Source of the DNA: Streptomyces sp. CBMA156 | GTDB taxonomy: Bacteria > Actinomycetota > Actinomycetes > Streptomycetales > Streptomycetaceae | Length of the DNA stretch: 37,670 bases | Assembly (NCBI RefSeq): GCF_014596515.1 | Contig: NZ_MSJQ01000082.1 | Location: 1-37,670 of the forward strand | Direction: 5' to 3' | Shown: positions 7,777 to 15,487 of the stretch, one piece after another | Layout of the letters: each line of letters opens with the position of its first letter | Position numbering within the stretch: the first letter of the stretch is position 1 | Program-made: the position numbers and the translations under genes | Notes under the pieces: generated by a model | Told to the model about the DNA's origin: nothing | Database searches by the model: none | The model's input: only the letters and a program-made list of their open reading frames with translations

Positions 7777-8649
7777 CTAGAGTCCGCCGCCGCAGCCCCC
7801 GCAGCCGCCGCAGCCCGATCCGCCGCAGGCGCCGCCCAGGCCGACGCCGTCGCTGCCCGAGCCGGTGTGGGAGCGGGCGGCGGCGGTGCGGGCGGTCTTG
7901 CGGGCGTGGGAGGCCTCCCGGCAGATCCGCAGGTCGTGGAGGGCCGGCAGGGCGCTCAGCCCGCCGGTGGCCACGGCCTCGATCCCGTACCCGGGGCGGT
8001 CGTCCGCGCGGGCGGCGGCCAGCACCCGGGCGCCGGGGGCGGTGCTGCGGCGCTCGGCGGGCCGCGCCTTGCGGTTGATCACCAGGGCGGCCGCGGTCAG
8101 GGCGGTGAAGGCCGGCGGCGCGATGCCCCAGGGCCCGCCCCACAGGAGTGCCCACACCATCGCGACCACGCCCGTCACGGCCACCGCGGCGGCCACCAGC
8201 GGCATCCACACCGCGAACTCCCGTACCCGGCGCAGTAGTTTCTCGTCGTCGACGAGTCCCAGGGCCGCCAGCCGGCCGCGCAGTCCCCTCGCCTCCGGGG
8301 AGCGGTCGAACTCCGCGGCCAGGTCCCCGAGGTCGCGGGTGCGGGTGGACAGGAGTCCGAGCAGTTCGAGGACCGCCGTCTCGAAGCCGTCCCCGGTGGA
8401 CCGGCCGGTGGTGGCGGTGACGTCGCCCGAGCGGGAGGCGACCAGCAGGCCGCGCTCGTGCATCCGCGCGAACGTCAGGTCAGCCAGGGTCCCGGCCAGG
8501 CAGGCGAGTTCGGTGAGGTCGAGGTCGAAGTCCCGTTTCTCCGCGAGCCGTTCGGCCCGGTACAGGTCCGCCAGCAGTGCGTGGCAGCGGTGCCGGGCCC
8601 AGGCCAGGCCCGCGGCCGTCCCCAGCAGGAGGACCAGCAGTACCCCCAT
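7777..8649 (-). CDS. TIGR04222-type membrane protein with Cys/Gly-rich C-terminus
   Basis: 290 residues. An N-terminal hydrophobic segment (VLLVLLLGTAAGLAW) is followed by the signature cytoplasmic region (YRAERLAEKRDFDLDLTELACLAG, then LADLTFARMHERGLL), and two transmembrane helices around residues 145-190 (MPLVAAAVAVTGVVAMVW and a second after PPAFTALTAAALV). The family name I recall is TIGR04222, whose members carry variable low-complexity tails. Here the tail ends GGACGGSGCGGCGGCGGGL with four cysteines. Relatives often sit beside DUF692/MNIO iron enzymes that modify Cys-rich peptides; none is in this window. The start at 8649 has a GGAGGGGG ribosome site. Function is unknown. Confidence 0.85.
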   Translation of the reverse strand: MGVLLVLLLGTAAGLAWARHRCHALLADLYRAERLAEKRDFDLDLTELACLAGTLADLTFARMHERGLLVASRSGDVTATTGRSTGDGFETAVLELLGLLSTRTRDLGDLAAEFDRSPEARGLRGRLAALGLVDDEKLLRRVREFAVWMPLVAAAVAVTGVVAMVWALLWGGPWGIAPPAFTALTAAALVINRKARPAERRSTAPGARVLAAARADDRPGYGIEAVATGGLSALPALHDLRICREASHARKTARTAAARSHTGSGSDGVGLGGACGGSGCGGCGGCGGGL

Positions 8650-8982
8650 GACGCCCCCTCCCCCCGCGACCTGTGACGCGTCAGCCCAGTGTGGGGATGC
8701 CGGGCCGCCGGGGCAAGCAACAAATCCGTTACGGGCAACGGGAGTTCGCTCGTGCCGCGGACGGCCGGAGTGTCCGGTTCACCCGCGCGCGGCAGAGCCG
8801 GAAGCTAGAGTCGCGGCCATGACAGCCCGCCGCCGGGGGCGTTCGCGCACCGGCGGCGGCAGCACACGGCCCGCCTGTACCACCGCACCACCGGTCCCGC
8901 CCGGCGCGTTCGGCTGCTCCACCGGTACGGCCGGCGCCGCGGCGGGCCGCCATGTCGCCGATCAGACGAGGAAGCCCGTGTC
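8650..8982. other. Divergent intergenic region
   Basis: 333 bases between the TIGR04222 gene and the HAF-repeat gene. It contains a TAGAGT -10-like element (8806) and a possible 55-codon ORF (8819-8986). The left half has locally AT-richer sequence near 8715-8745 that could hold the minus-strand promoter; I see no clear hexamer pair. Confidence 0.5.
8806..8811 (+). promoter_or_regulatory. -10 element TAGAGT before a leaderless ATG
   Basis: TAGAGT ends 8 nt before the ATG at 8819, matching the Streptomyces TANNNT consensus and leaderless spacing. It would drive the possible 55-codon ORF and the HAF-repeat gene. No well-spaced -35 was found. Confidence 0.45.
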
Positions 8983-8986
8983 ATGA
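8819..8986 (+). CDS. Possible 55-residue leader ORF, coupled to the HAF-repeat gene
   Basis: A short frame of 55 codons begins 8 nt after a TAGAGT hexamer and ends with a TGA that overlaps the HAF-repeat ATG (ATGA). The peptide is Arg/Gly/Thr/Ala-rich with two cysteines (RPACTT and FGCSTG) and has no signal peptide or known domain. It could be a translated leader that couples ribosomes to the next gene, or chance. The HAF gene has its own GAGGAAG ribosome site within it, so the short ORF is not required. Confidence 0.3.
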   Translation: MTARRRGRSRTGGGSTRPACTTAPPVPPGAFGCSTGTAGAAAGRHVADQTRKPVS

Positions 8987-10272
8987 CCGTCCGCACCGTC
9001 CGCACTGTCCGTACCGTCCGCCGCCGAACGGCCGTCGCCGCCGTCGCGGCCGCACTCACCGCCGGGGCGCTGCTGGCAGCCCCCGCCGCCGCCACACCAT
9101 CCGCCCCCGTCCTGCCCGCTGTGCCCGCCGTGCCCGCGGCCGGCGCCACGCTGCCCATGACCGCGCTGTCGACCGGTCTGCCCGACAAGCCGTACAGCGA
9201 TCCGACCGGGCTCAACAACGCCGGCGTCGTCGTCGGCTACGCCTGGGCGTCCGGGCAGGGCAGCACGTCGAGCGCGATCCGCTGGAACGCGGACCGCTCG
9301 CCCGCCGTCCTGCCCCCGCTGCCCGGCGAGGACAACGCGCAGGCCCTGGGGGTGAACGACGCCGGGACGGTCATCGGCACCTCCTGGTCCCTCCCCCGGA
9401 GCTGGGCGGAGGCGACGGCCGTGCGCTGGTCCGCCGGCGGCACGCCCACCGCCCTGGCGCCGCTGCCCGGCGACACCTACAGCAGGCCCGTCGCGATCAG
9501 CGCGAGCGGGATCGTGGCCGGCGTCTCCTCCCACGGCGGCGAGGACCACGCCGTCGCCTGGCGCCCGGACGGCACCGCCGTCGCCCTGGCCCCGCTGCCC
9601 GGCGACACCCGGAGCGAGGCCTTCGACGTCAACAGCGCCGGCTTCGCGGTCGGCGTCTCCGGCACGGGCGGCGCCGGGGAGCCGCACGCCGTCGTCTGGA
9701 GCCCCGACGGCACCGCGACCGCGTTCGTCACCGACCCGGGCGCCGTCCGCAGCTGGGCACGCAGGATCAACGACGCCGGCGCGGTGGTCGGCTGGGCCGA
9801 CCTGCCGGAACCGGGCCTGGGGACCCTGCGGCACGGTCTGCTGCGCTCGGCCGGCGGCGTCCTGCACGACCTGGGCCCGTACACCTACCCCGATGCGCTC
9901 AACAGCTCGGGTGAGGCCGTGGGCGACTACCAGCCGGACCCGCAGGTCCCGCGCAACCACGCCGCGCGGTGGAGCCCGCAGGGCGTCCTGACCGCGCTCG
10001 ACCCGGCCCCGCCGGGCGGGCGGACGATCGCCACGGACATCAACGACTCCGGCACCGCGGTCGGCTACGCCTGGGACGGCATACCCTCCCGGCAGTACCA
10101 GTCGGGCCGGATCTGGGCCCGCGGCGGCGGCGCCGCCGAGAACCTCGACCCGACCGGTGCCACCAACAGCGCCCGCCTGGTGAACAACAGCGGCCTGGTC
10201 GTCGGCCTGTGGCTGCTCCGGGGTGCGGGCGACCTCTACCCGCACCACGTGGCCGCCGTCTGGCGGCCCTGA
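8983..10272 (+). CDS. Secreted HAF-repeat protein
   Basis: 429 residues. The N-terminus is M followed by four TVR tripeptides and RRR, then a long Ala/Val core and APAAATPSA, a signal peptide with an unusually basic n-region (twin Arg present, so Tat export is possible). The mature part is built from about seven repeats of the HAF type: LxPLPGDxxxxAxxxNxxGxVVGxS...HAxxWxPDG, for example LAPLPGDTRSEAFDVNSAG and DLNDSGT-like INDSGTAVGYAW. Such repeats probably form a beta-propeller-like extracellular domain; the biochemical role of the family is unknown. The start at 8983 has GAGGAAG upstream. A strong terminator follows. The gene stands alone. Confidence 0.85.
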   Translation: MTVRTVRTVRTVRRRTAVAAVAAALTAGALLAAPAAATPSAPVLPAVPAVPAAGATLPMTALSTGLPDKPYSDPTGLNNAGVVVGYAWASGQGSTSSAIRWNADRSPAVLPPLPGEDNAQALGVNDAGTVIGTSWSLPRSWAEATAVRWSAGGTPTALAPLPGDTYSRPVAISASGIVAGVSSHGGEDHAVAWRPDGTAVALAPLPGDTRSEAFDVNSAGFAVGVSGTGGAGEPHAVVWSPDGTATAFVTDPGAVRSWARRINDAGAVVGWADLPEPGLGTLRHGLLRSAGGVLHDLGPYTYPDALNSSGEAVGDYQPDPQVPRNHAARWSPQGVLTALDPAPPGGRTIATDINDSGTAVGYAWDGIPSRQYQSGRIWARGGGAAENLDPTGATNSARLVNNSGLVVGLWLLRGAGDLYPHHVAAVWRP

Positions 10273-10287
10273 CCGCTCGCACCCGTC

Positions 10288-10326
10288 CGCCCCGGGCCGC
10301 CGCCGACAGGGCGGCGGCCCGGGGCG
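10288..10326. terminator. Perfect 17-bp bidirectional terminator hairpin
   Basis: CGCCCCGGGCCGCCGCC (10288-10304) pairs perfectly with 10310-10326 around the loop GACAG. It lies between the stop codons of the convergent HAF-repeat and hydrolase genes. There is no U-tract, as is common in streptomycetes. Confidence 0.9.
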
Positions 10327-10332
10327 CGCGGG

Positions 10333-11886
10333 CTACTTGGCGCAGGTGAGGTCGCGGGCCGGCAGCCGGCCGGTGGCCAGGTAGGCGTTGACGGCGGTGT
10401 CGACGCACGCGTTGCCGTACACGGCGTAGTCGGCGTGCTGGGCCGCGCCGGCCAGGGTGAGCAGCCGGGAGCTCGGCAGCAGGGTGTGCAGGGCGGCGGC
10501 GCCGGTGTAGGGGGTGCGGGGGTCGCCGGTGGCGGCGACGATCAGGGCCGGGGCGTCGCGGCGGACCTCGGTGGGTTCCTCGCGGGGGCGGTCCCAGAAG
10601 GCGCAGGGGGTGATGTTCTCGGTCATCGGGCCGAACAGGGGGTGGGCGGCGCGGTCGGCTTCGATGTCGCGCCAGTACTGCTCGGGGTCGCGCGGGGCGG
10701 GGGCGTCGCCGCACAGGATCGCGGTCTGCGCGCTGGCGCCGGGCGAGCCGGCCGGGGTGAAGCCGGTGCGCAGGACGGCGGCGACGGCGGGCGGCAGCGC
10801 GGTGGGGTGGCCTTCGGCGGCCCGGGCGAGCAGGGACACCTGCTCGGCCAGGGCGGCGTGCGCCCCGTCGGTGTCGCTGCCGAGTGCGGTGAAGATCAGG
10901 GCGGGGACCTGGCTGTCGTCGAGGCGGAAGGTGTCGGGGCCGGTGCCGAGGGTGAGCGGGGTGCGGGCGGAGGCGGCGAGGACGTCCCCGACGGTGGCGA
11001 GGACCTGGGCGCGGGTGCGGCCCAGGGCGTAGGTGTCGTGGCGGGCGGCCGTCCAGTCGGCCCAGCCATCCAGGGCGCGCTCGTTGGCGTCCTCGGTGCC
11101 GCGCATCAGGCGCGGGTTGTAGCGGCGGGGGTCCAGGGCGCTGTCGAGGACCACGCGGTCCTGGCGGCCGGGGAACAGCTGGGTGTAGACCGTGCCCAGG
11201 TAGGTGCCGTAGGAGTAGCCGAGGTAGGAGATCCGGCGTTCGCCGAGCGCGGCGCGCACGACGTCGATGTCGCGGGCGGTGTTGCGGGTGGTGACGTGCG
11301 GCAGGAGTGCCGCGTTGGTGGCGCGGCAGGCGTCCGCGGTGGCCTTGGCCTCGGCCCTCTGGCGTTCGAAGCCGGCGCGGGTGGGGCCGGCCGAGGGGAG
11401 GCCGGGGCCGTGGGAGAGGCCGCAGTCCAGCGGGGTGCTGCGGCCCGTGAAGCGCGGGTCCAGGCCGATCAGGTCGTAGCGGGCGCCGGTCTCCCCCATC
11501 GCGGGGCGGACCAGCAGGCCCGTGGCGAGGCCGCTGTTGCCCGGCCCTCCGGGGTTGATCAGCAGGGAGCCGATCCGGTGGCGGGTGTCGGTGGCCTTCA
11601 GACGGGATATCGCGACGGTGATGCTCCGGCCTGCGGGGTCGGTGTAGTCGAGCGGCACGCGCGCGTCCGCGCAGCGCGCGCCCGCGGCGTCCAGGGCGCG
11701 GCCGTCCGCGTCGTCGGGGCCCTGGGCGCAGCCGTGCCAGTCGAGGCGCTGGTGGTGGTAGCGGTCGAGCCCGCCGGAGGCGGAGGCGGGTGCGGAGGCG
11801 GCGGCGGTGGGTGCGGTGGCGAGGCAGGCGGTGAGGGCGAGGGTGAGGGCCGAGGCCCGTCGTAGGGCGGTGCGGGCGGCGGTCAT
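10333..11886 (-). CDS. Secreted tripeptidyl aminopeptidase-like hydrolase (family S33)
   Basis: 517 residues. A signal peptide (RTALRRASALTLALTACLATAPTAAASA) is followed by an alpha/beta-hydrolase domain. The oxyanion region is LLINPGGPGNSG, the nucleophile elbow GYSYGT (Ser near 222), the acid in ATGDPRTPY (near 454) and the His in GAAQHADY (near 484), which lies in the C-terminal TAP-like domain. This is the architecture of the Streptomyces extracellular tripeptidyl aminopeptidases (Tap/SlpD/SlpE), which remove N-terminal tripeptides from proteins outside the cell. Cysteines in WHGCAQ, ARCADA, LDCG and DACRA may form disulphides. GGAG precedes the ATG at 11886. A LysR regulator is divergent with 199 bp between, so it may control this gene. 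Confidence 0.9.
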   Translation of the reverse strand: MTAARTALRRASALTLALTACLATAPTAAASAPASASGGLDRYHHQRLDWHGCAQGPDDADGRALDAAGARCADARVPLDYTDPAGRSITVAISRLKATDTRHRIGSLLINPGGPGNSGLATGLLVRPAMGETGARYDLIGLDPRFTGRSTPLDCGLSHGPGLPSAGPTRAGFERQRAEAKATADACRATNAALLPHVTTRNTARDIDVVRAALGERRISYLGYSYGTYLGTVYTQLFPGRQDRVVLDSALDPRRYNPRLMRGTEDANERALDGWADWTAARHDTYALGRTRAQVLATVGDVLAASARTPLTLGTGPDTFRLDDSQVPALIFTALGSDTDGAHAALAEQVSLLARAAEGHPTALPPAVAAVLRTGFTPAGSPGASAQTAILCGDAPAPRDPEQYWRDIEADRAAHPLFGPMTENITPCAFWDRPREEPTEVRRDAPALIVAATGDPRTPYTGAAALHTLLPSSRLLTLAGAAQHADYAVYGNACVDTAVNAYLATGRLPARDLTCAK

Positions 11887-12072
11887 GCGATCTCCAGACG
11901 GCAGTGGGTCGGGCGTCGGGGGGGTCGACCCCGGGCGGGTCGAGCCTTTCAGCGCGGCCGGGGGCCCTTCGTCGCCCTGTGGCACGAACTGGCGGTACGT
12001 CAGCTGCATCAGGGCGGGTCGTCGGTGTACGGCCGGAGCAGCACGGGCCGGGGGCGGGCGGGGGGGCGGGCG

Positions 12073-12078
12073 TAGCAT
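12073..12078 (+). promoter_or_regulatory. -10-like hexamer for leaderless LysR start
   Basis: TAGCAT ends 8 nt before the GTG at 12086, and no ribosome site precedes the start. This supports GTG 12086 as a leaderless start. The 199-bp divergent region 11887-12085 presumably also holds the LysR operator; I could not pick out the T-N11-A site with confidence. Confidence 0.45.
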
Positions 12079-12085
12079 CGGGCGG

Positions 12086-13069
12086 GTGTGGGAGCGACTG
12101 GAGATCGAGGGTTTCGTGGTGCTGGCCGAGGAGCTGCACTTCGGCCGGACGGCCGAGCGGCTGGGGGTCTCCAGGGCGCGGGTGAGCCAGACGGTGCAGC
12201 GGCTGGAGCGGCGGGTGGGTGCGCCGCTGTTCGAGCGGACCAGCCGGCGGGTGCGGCTGACGGAGCCCGGGCGGCGGCTGCTGGAGGACGTGGGGCCGGC
12301 GTACCGGCGCATCGAGGAGGGGCTGGCGAAGGCGCGGGCCGCGGCGCGGGGGGTGGAGGGCGAACTCACGGTCGGCTACCTCGGCGGTGCGGCGGGTGAG
12401 TTCGTGATGGCGGTGATCGGCGTGTTCGGGCGCCGCTACCCGGGTATCGAGGTGCGCATCCGGGAGACGCAGGTGGCGTCCATGTTCGATGCGCTGCGCG
12501 GTGGTGAGGCGCAGGTGCTGGTCACCCAGTTCCCGGTGGAGGAGCCGGATCTGGTGCGGGGCCCGGTGCTGCTGCGGGTGCCGCGGATGCTGGCGGTGCC
12601 GGCCAACCACGTGCTGGCCGGGCGGGAGTCGGTCGGGGCGGAGGATCTGGCGCGGGACCGGGTGTTCGCGTGCGCGGGGCATGTTCCCGGGTACTGGCAG
12701 GAGCATCTGGCGCCGTCCCGCACGCCCGCGGGGGCGCAGGTGGTGCGGGGGCGGTCGGCGGCGACGCTGGCGGAGACGCTGGCGATGGTCGGGGCGGGGC
12801 AGGGCATCTCGCCGGTGGGCGCGGACGTGGCCGCGCATTCGGCGCCGCCCGGGGTGGTGTTCGTGCCGTTCGTGGATGCCGGGCCGCTGGAGTACGGGCT
12901 GGTGTGGCGGGCGGACGGGCACAGTGCGCGGGTGGAGGCGTTCGCGGCGGTGGCGCAGGAGCGGGCCCGGGAGTGGGTCCGGGAGTGGACGGGGCCCCGG
13001 GCGGGGGCCCGGGCGGGGGCCCGGATGAAGTCCGAGGTGGGATCGCGGACGGAGCCCGCCGATCGGTAA
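12086..13069 (+). CDS. LysR-family transcriptional regulator
   Basis: 327 residues. The N-terminal winged helix-turn-helix is clear: FVVLAEELHFGRTAERLGVSRARVSQTVQRLERRVGAPLFERTSRRVRLTEPGRRLL (residues 8-65), ending with the usual linker helix. The C-terminal effector domain begins GELTVGYLGGAAGEF and includes GEAQVLVTQFPVEEPDLV and LAMVGAGQGISPVGADVAA. It should act as a cytoplasmic tetramer that senses a small molecule. The tail has a GC-repeat-derived RAGARAGARM. I chose GTG 12086 because it aligns with the family N-terminus and a -10 hexamer precedes it; earlier in-frame starts read into the divergent promoter region. The likely target is the divergent aminopeptidase gene, by position only. 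Confidence 0.92.
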   Translation: MWERLEIEGFVVLAEELHFGRTAERLGVSRARVSQTVQRLERRVGAPLFERTSRRVRLTEPGRRLLEDVGPAYRRIEEGLAKARAAARGVEGELTVGYLGGAAGEFVMAVIGVFGRRYPGIEVRIRETQVASMFDALRGGEAQVLVTQFPVEEPDLVRGPVLLRVPRMLAVPANHVLAGRESVGAEDLARDRVFACAGHVPGYWQEHLAPSRTPAGAQVVRGRSAATLAETLAMVGAGQGISPVGADVAAHSAPPGVVFVPFVDAGPLEYGLVWRADGHSARVEAFAAVAQERAREWVREWTGPRAGARAGARMKSEVGSRTEPADR

Positions 13070-13136
13070 GCGGGGCTTACCGGTCGTTGCGTGATCGGGG
13101 GCTGATCTCCGGGGCCGCGGCGGCCAGGCTGGTGCC

Positions 13137-14999
13137 ATGACCAGCGACCTTTCGGCGCGCCGCGCCGGCCCCGGCCCCTCCTGCGACCCCGCCCCGGCCC
13201 CCTCCACCACCCCCCCCCGCGCCGTCGTCGCCCAGCTCGCCGCGCTGCACCCGCCGACCGGCCTGAGCCTGGTCGTGGTCGACGCCGACCCGGCCCGCGC
13301 CGTCGACGAGCGCGCCGACACCTGGGCCTGGGCCCTGTGGCTGCCCCACCTGCGCCCGGTCGACGGCCAGGACTGCCGGCTGCTGATCGGCCTCGACGAC
13401 GAACAGGCCACCGCCCGGCTGACCGAGCTCACCGCCCGGCTCAACGGCCCGAGCGGCCTCGGCAGTCACGGCGCCACCGTGGTCGTGGTGGACGGCCGCC
13501 CGGCCACCGAGGCCGCCCGGCAGGCGCTCGACCTGCTGCTGCGCCAGGGCCCGGCGGTCGGCATCTTCCCGATCTGCCTCGCCGAGCAGCCCGAGCTGCT
13601 CCCCCGGGGCCTCGGCGCCACCGCCCTGATCACCGGCGAGGTCGGCACCCAGCTCTCGCTGGACCGCCCGGTCGCCCGCGGCCGGGAGACCCTGCACGAG
13701 GTCTCGCTGGACGCCGTCTCGGACGCCTGGGCCGAGCGGCTGGCCCGCGTCCTCGCCCCGCTGCGCGAAGCCGCCCCGGCCACCCGCGGCCCGCTGCCCG
13801 ACGCCCTGCGGCTGCTCGACCTGCTCCAGCTCGACACCGTCACCCCGGCCAAGCTCTCCGCCCGCTGGGAGGCCCACGCCGGCGGCATCGGCGCCGCCAC
13901 CGCCCTGCTCGGCACCACCAGGGACGAGCTCTGCACGCTCGACCTGGCCGACCCGGAACTCACCCTCCCCTCCCCCGACCCGGGCGGCCCGCACCTGCTG
14001 ATCGGCGGTGCCCACGGCTCCGGCAAGACCGAGCTGCTGCGCACCCTGGTCGCCTCGCTCGCCGTCTCCGAACGGCCCGAGCGGCTGACGGTCACGATCG
14101 TCGAGGGTCGGGCCACCGAGGAGGGCCTGGACGGCTGCACCGAGCTGCCGCACGTCACCGGCCGGGTGAACGCCGCCACCGACCCGCGCGCCGCGCTGCT
14201 CGCGGCCGAGGCGCTGGAGGACGAACTCGCCCTGCGGGAACGACTGTTCGACGGGCTGGACTTCGCGTCCTGGCACGCCACACGCATCCTGGACGGGCAC
14301 GGCCTGGACGGGCGCGGCCTCGACGAGCACCGTCTTGACGAGCACCGCCTCGACGGGCGGGACGCGGGCGCGGAGCGCCCCCAGGTCCCGGTGCCCGCCA
14401 CCGTCGGCGGCGGCCCCGCCACGGCGCCCCGGGTCATCCCGCCGCGCAGCGCGGAGGGCCCCCGCCCGTCCGACGGCCCCACCGCCACGCCCGTACCCGC
14501 CCGGCTGGTCGTCGTCGTGGACGACTACGACGCGCTGCTCTCCCCCACCTCCCCGGCCGGCCGGCCGCTCGCCCGCGCGCTGGCCGCCGTCGCCCGCCGC
14601 GGCGGGCCGCTCGGCGTCCACCTCGCCGTCGCCACCGGCCGCCCCGAGGAGAGCGCCGGCACCGAGGTGGACGAGGCCGCGCTGCTCCGGATCGCGCTGC
14701 GCACCGACGACCCGGCCGACTCCGACCTGCTGATCCACCTCGGCGACGCGGCCGCCCTGCCCGAGGACACCCCGGGCCGCGGCTATCTGCGGCTGCCGGA
14801 CGGCGGCGTCAGCGCCTTCCAGACCGCCCGGATCAGCGGCCGCATCCCGCGCACCGCCACCCTGCGCCCCACCGTGGTCGCGATAGACCCGCTCCAGCTC
14901 GGCGCCCCGCCGGCCCGCCGCCCGGTCCGCGAACTCGGCAACGGCCCCACCGACCTCGCCCTCCTCGCCAGCGCCCTCCAACGCGCGGCCGCCCGCTGA
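13137..14999 (+). CDS. FtsK/EccC-type ATPase, apparently N-terminally truncated
   Basis: 620 residues. Two FtsK/SpoIIIE-like modules are visible. The first (about 35-200) matches a degenerate module lacking a P-loop (AQLAALHPPTGLSLVVVDAD...DCRLLIGLDDEQATARL). The second has Walker A GGAHGSGKTELLRTL (about 290) and Walker B RLVVVVDDYDAL (about 457-466). Large Streptomyces relatives carry an FHA domain and further sequence before the HPP segment, so this protein starts where those are already half complete, after about 28 Pro/Ala-rich residues. Residues 385-409 are five LDxxx pentapeptides. Such ATPases energise type VII-like secretion or DNA movement. No EsxA-like partner is seen. It may be a remnant. 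A CAGGCT hexamer (13125-13130) precedes the ATG by 6 nt. Confidence 0.8.
   Translation: MTSDLSARRAGPGPSCDPAPAPSTTPPRAVVAQLAALHPPTGLSLVVVDADPARAVDERADTWAWALWLPHLRPVDGQDCRLLIGLDDEQATARLTELTARLNGPSGLGSHGATVVVVDGRPATEAARQALDLLLRQGPAVGIFPICLAEQPELLPRGLGATALITGEVGTQLSLDRPVARGRETLHEVSLDAVSDAWAERLARVLAPLREAAPATRGPLPDALRLLDLLQLDTVTPAKLSARWEAHAGGIGAATALLGTTRDELCTLDLADPELTLPSPDPGGPHLLIGGAHGSGKTELLRTLVASLAVSERPERLTVTIVEGRATEEGLDGCTELPHVTGRVNAATDPRAALLAAEALEDELALRERLFDGLDFASWHATRILDGHGLDGRGLDEHRLDEHRLDGRDAGAERPQVPVPATVGGGPATAPRVIPPRSAEGPRPSDGPTATPVPARLVVVVDDYDALLSPTSPAGRPLARALAAVARRGGPLGVHLAVATGRPEESAGTEVDEAALLRIALRTDDPADSDLLIHLGDAAALPEDTPGRGYLRLPDGGVSAFQTARISGRIPRTATLRPTVVAIDPLQLGAPPARRPVRELGNGPTDLALLASALQRAAAR
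14289..14363 (+). repeat. 15-bp in-frame tandem repeats (LDxxx)5
   Basis: Five degenerate 15-bp units, each beginning CT(G/C/T)GACG, encode LDGHG, LDGRG, LDEHR, LDEHR and LDGRD inside the FtsK-type gene, between the Walker A and Walker B motifs. Confidence 0.85.
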
Positions 15000-15015
15000 G
15001 CCCAGCACCACAACC

Positions 15016-15050
15016 CCGTTGCCGCTTCGGCCCCGCCGAAGCGGCAACGG
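15016..15050. terminator. Terminator hairpin after the FtsK-type gene
   Basis: CCGTTGCCGCTTCGG (15016-15030) pairs perfectly over 15 bp with 15036-15050 around CCCCG, starting 17 nt after the stop codon. Confidence 0.88.
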
Positions 15051-15062
15051 CGTCTTCCGGTT

Positions 15063-15103
15063 CTCTGCTTAGGAAGTCGGCTCGGTCGACTTCCTGAGCA
15101 GAG
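15063..15103. repeat. Palindromic repeat, copy 2 of 5, within a 17-bp stem
   Basis: The core AGGAAGTCG...CGACTTCCT (15071-15095) is extended by CTCTGCT (15063-15069) pairing with AGCAGAG (15097-15103), giving a stem of 16 Watson-Crick pairs plus one T-G pair around a 7-base loop. It could form a strong RNA or cruciform hairpin. Confidence 0.85.
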
Positions 15104-15163
15104 GGGAACCGGAAGCCATCGCCGGCAGGTCCGCCCACGTCCTCCCGCAAGGACAGCGAGGTG

Positions 15164-15197
15164 CGGGCGGCCCGGCCAGGAACGGCCGGGCCGCCCG
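15164..15197. terminator. Strong GC hairpin
   Basis: CGGGCGGCCCGGCC (15164-15177) pairs perfectly over 14 bp with 15184-15197 around AGGAAC. GAAGAAAGA follows on the plus strand. It could be a second terminator or a structural element; no gene lies directly against it. Confidence 0.6.
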
Positions 15198-15320
15198 GAA
15201 GAAAGACCACCGGGACAGCGGCGACAGTGCCGGGCGGGCCAAAGCTCCGGCGGCCCCGGGCATGAACGGCCCAGGCCGCCGAATCCAGCGCCGAACACCA
15301 TTCACACCGCCGCCCGCACA

Positions 15321-15343
15321 GGAAGTCGGGCCGGCCGACTTCC
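15321..15343. repeat. Palindromic repeat, copy 3 of 5
   Basis: GGAAGTCGG (15321-15329) and CCGACTTCC (15335-15343) flank GCCGG. Same family as copies at 1714, 15071, 15460 and 17014. Confidence 0.85.
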
Positions 15344-15459
15344 GGCGCAGAGCGGGGGAATCCCCCGGCCCTTCGTGCCGTGCGGGATCCGGAAACGGGT
15401 GAGAACCGGCGGGCCCACCCGTATTCGCAACGGAATTGCCCTCAGCACCTTTCCACGCT

Positions 15460-15482
15460 GGAAGTCGATGGGGCCGACTTCC
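15460..15482. repeat. Palindromic repeat, copy 4 of 5
   Basis: GGAAGTCG (15460-15467) and CGACTTCC (15475-15482) flank ATGGGGC. It lies 5 bp beyond the stop of the minus-strand unknown gene at 15488 and could end its transcript. Confidence 0.85.
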
Positions 15483-15487
15483 CCTGC

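Larger units (their letters stand above)
15000..15487. other. Intergenic region packed with hairpins and palindromes
   Basis: 488 bases without a credible gene. They hold a 15-bp terminator stem (15016-15050), a long hairpin containing a palindrome copy (15063-15103), a 14-bp GC hairpin (15164-15197) and two more palindrome copies (15321, 15460). The convergent genes end at 14999 (plus) and 15488 (minus). Confidence 0.7.

Noticed and set aside
10040..13444. Minus-strand frame of 1134 codons
   Set aside because: It spans the aminopeptidase in another frame and runs through the LysR gene and part of the FtsK gene; the translation is Arg/Pro/His-rich noise typical of high-GC shadow frames.
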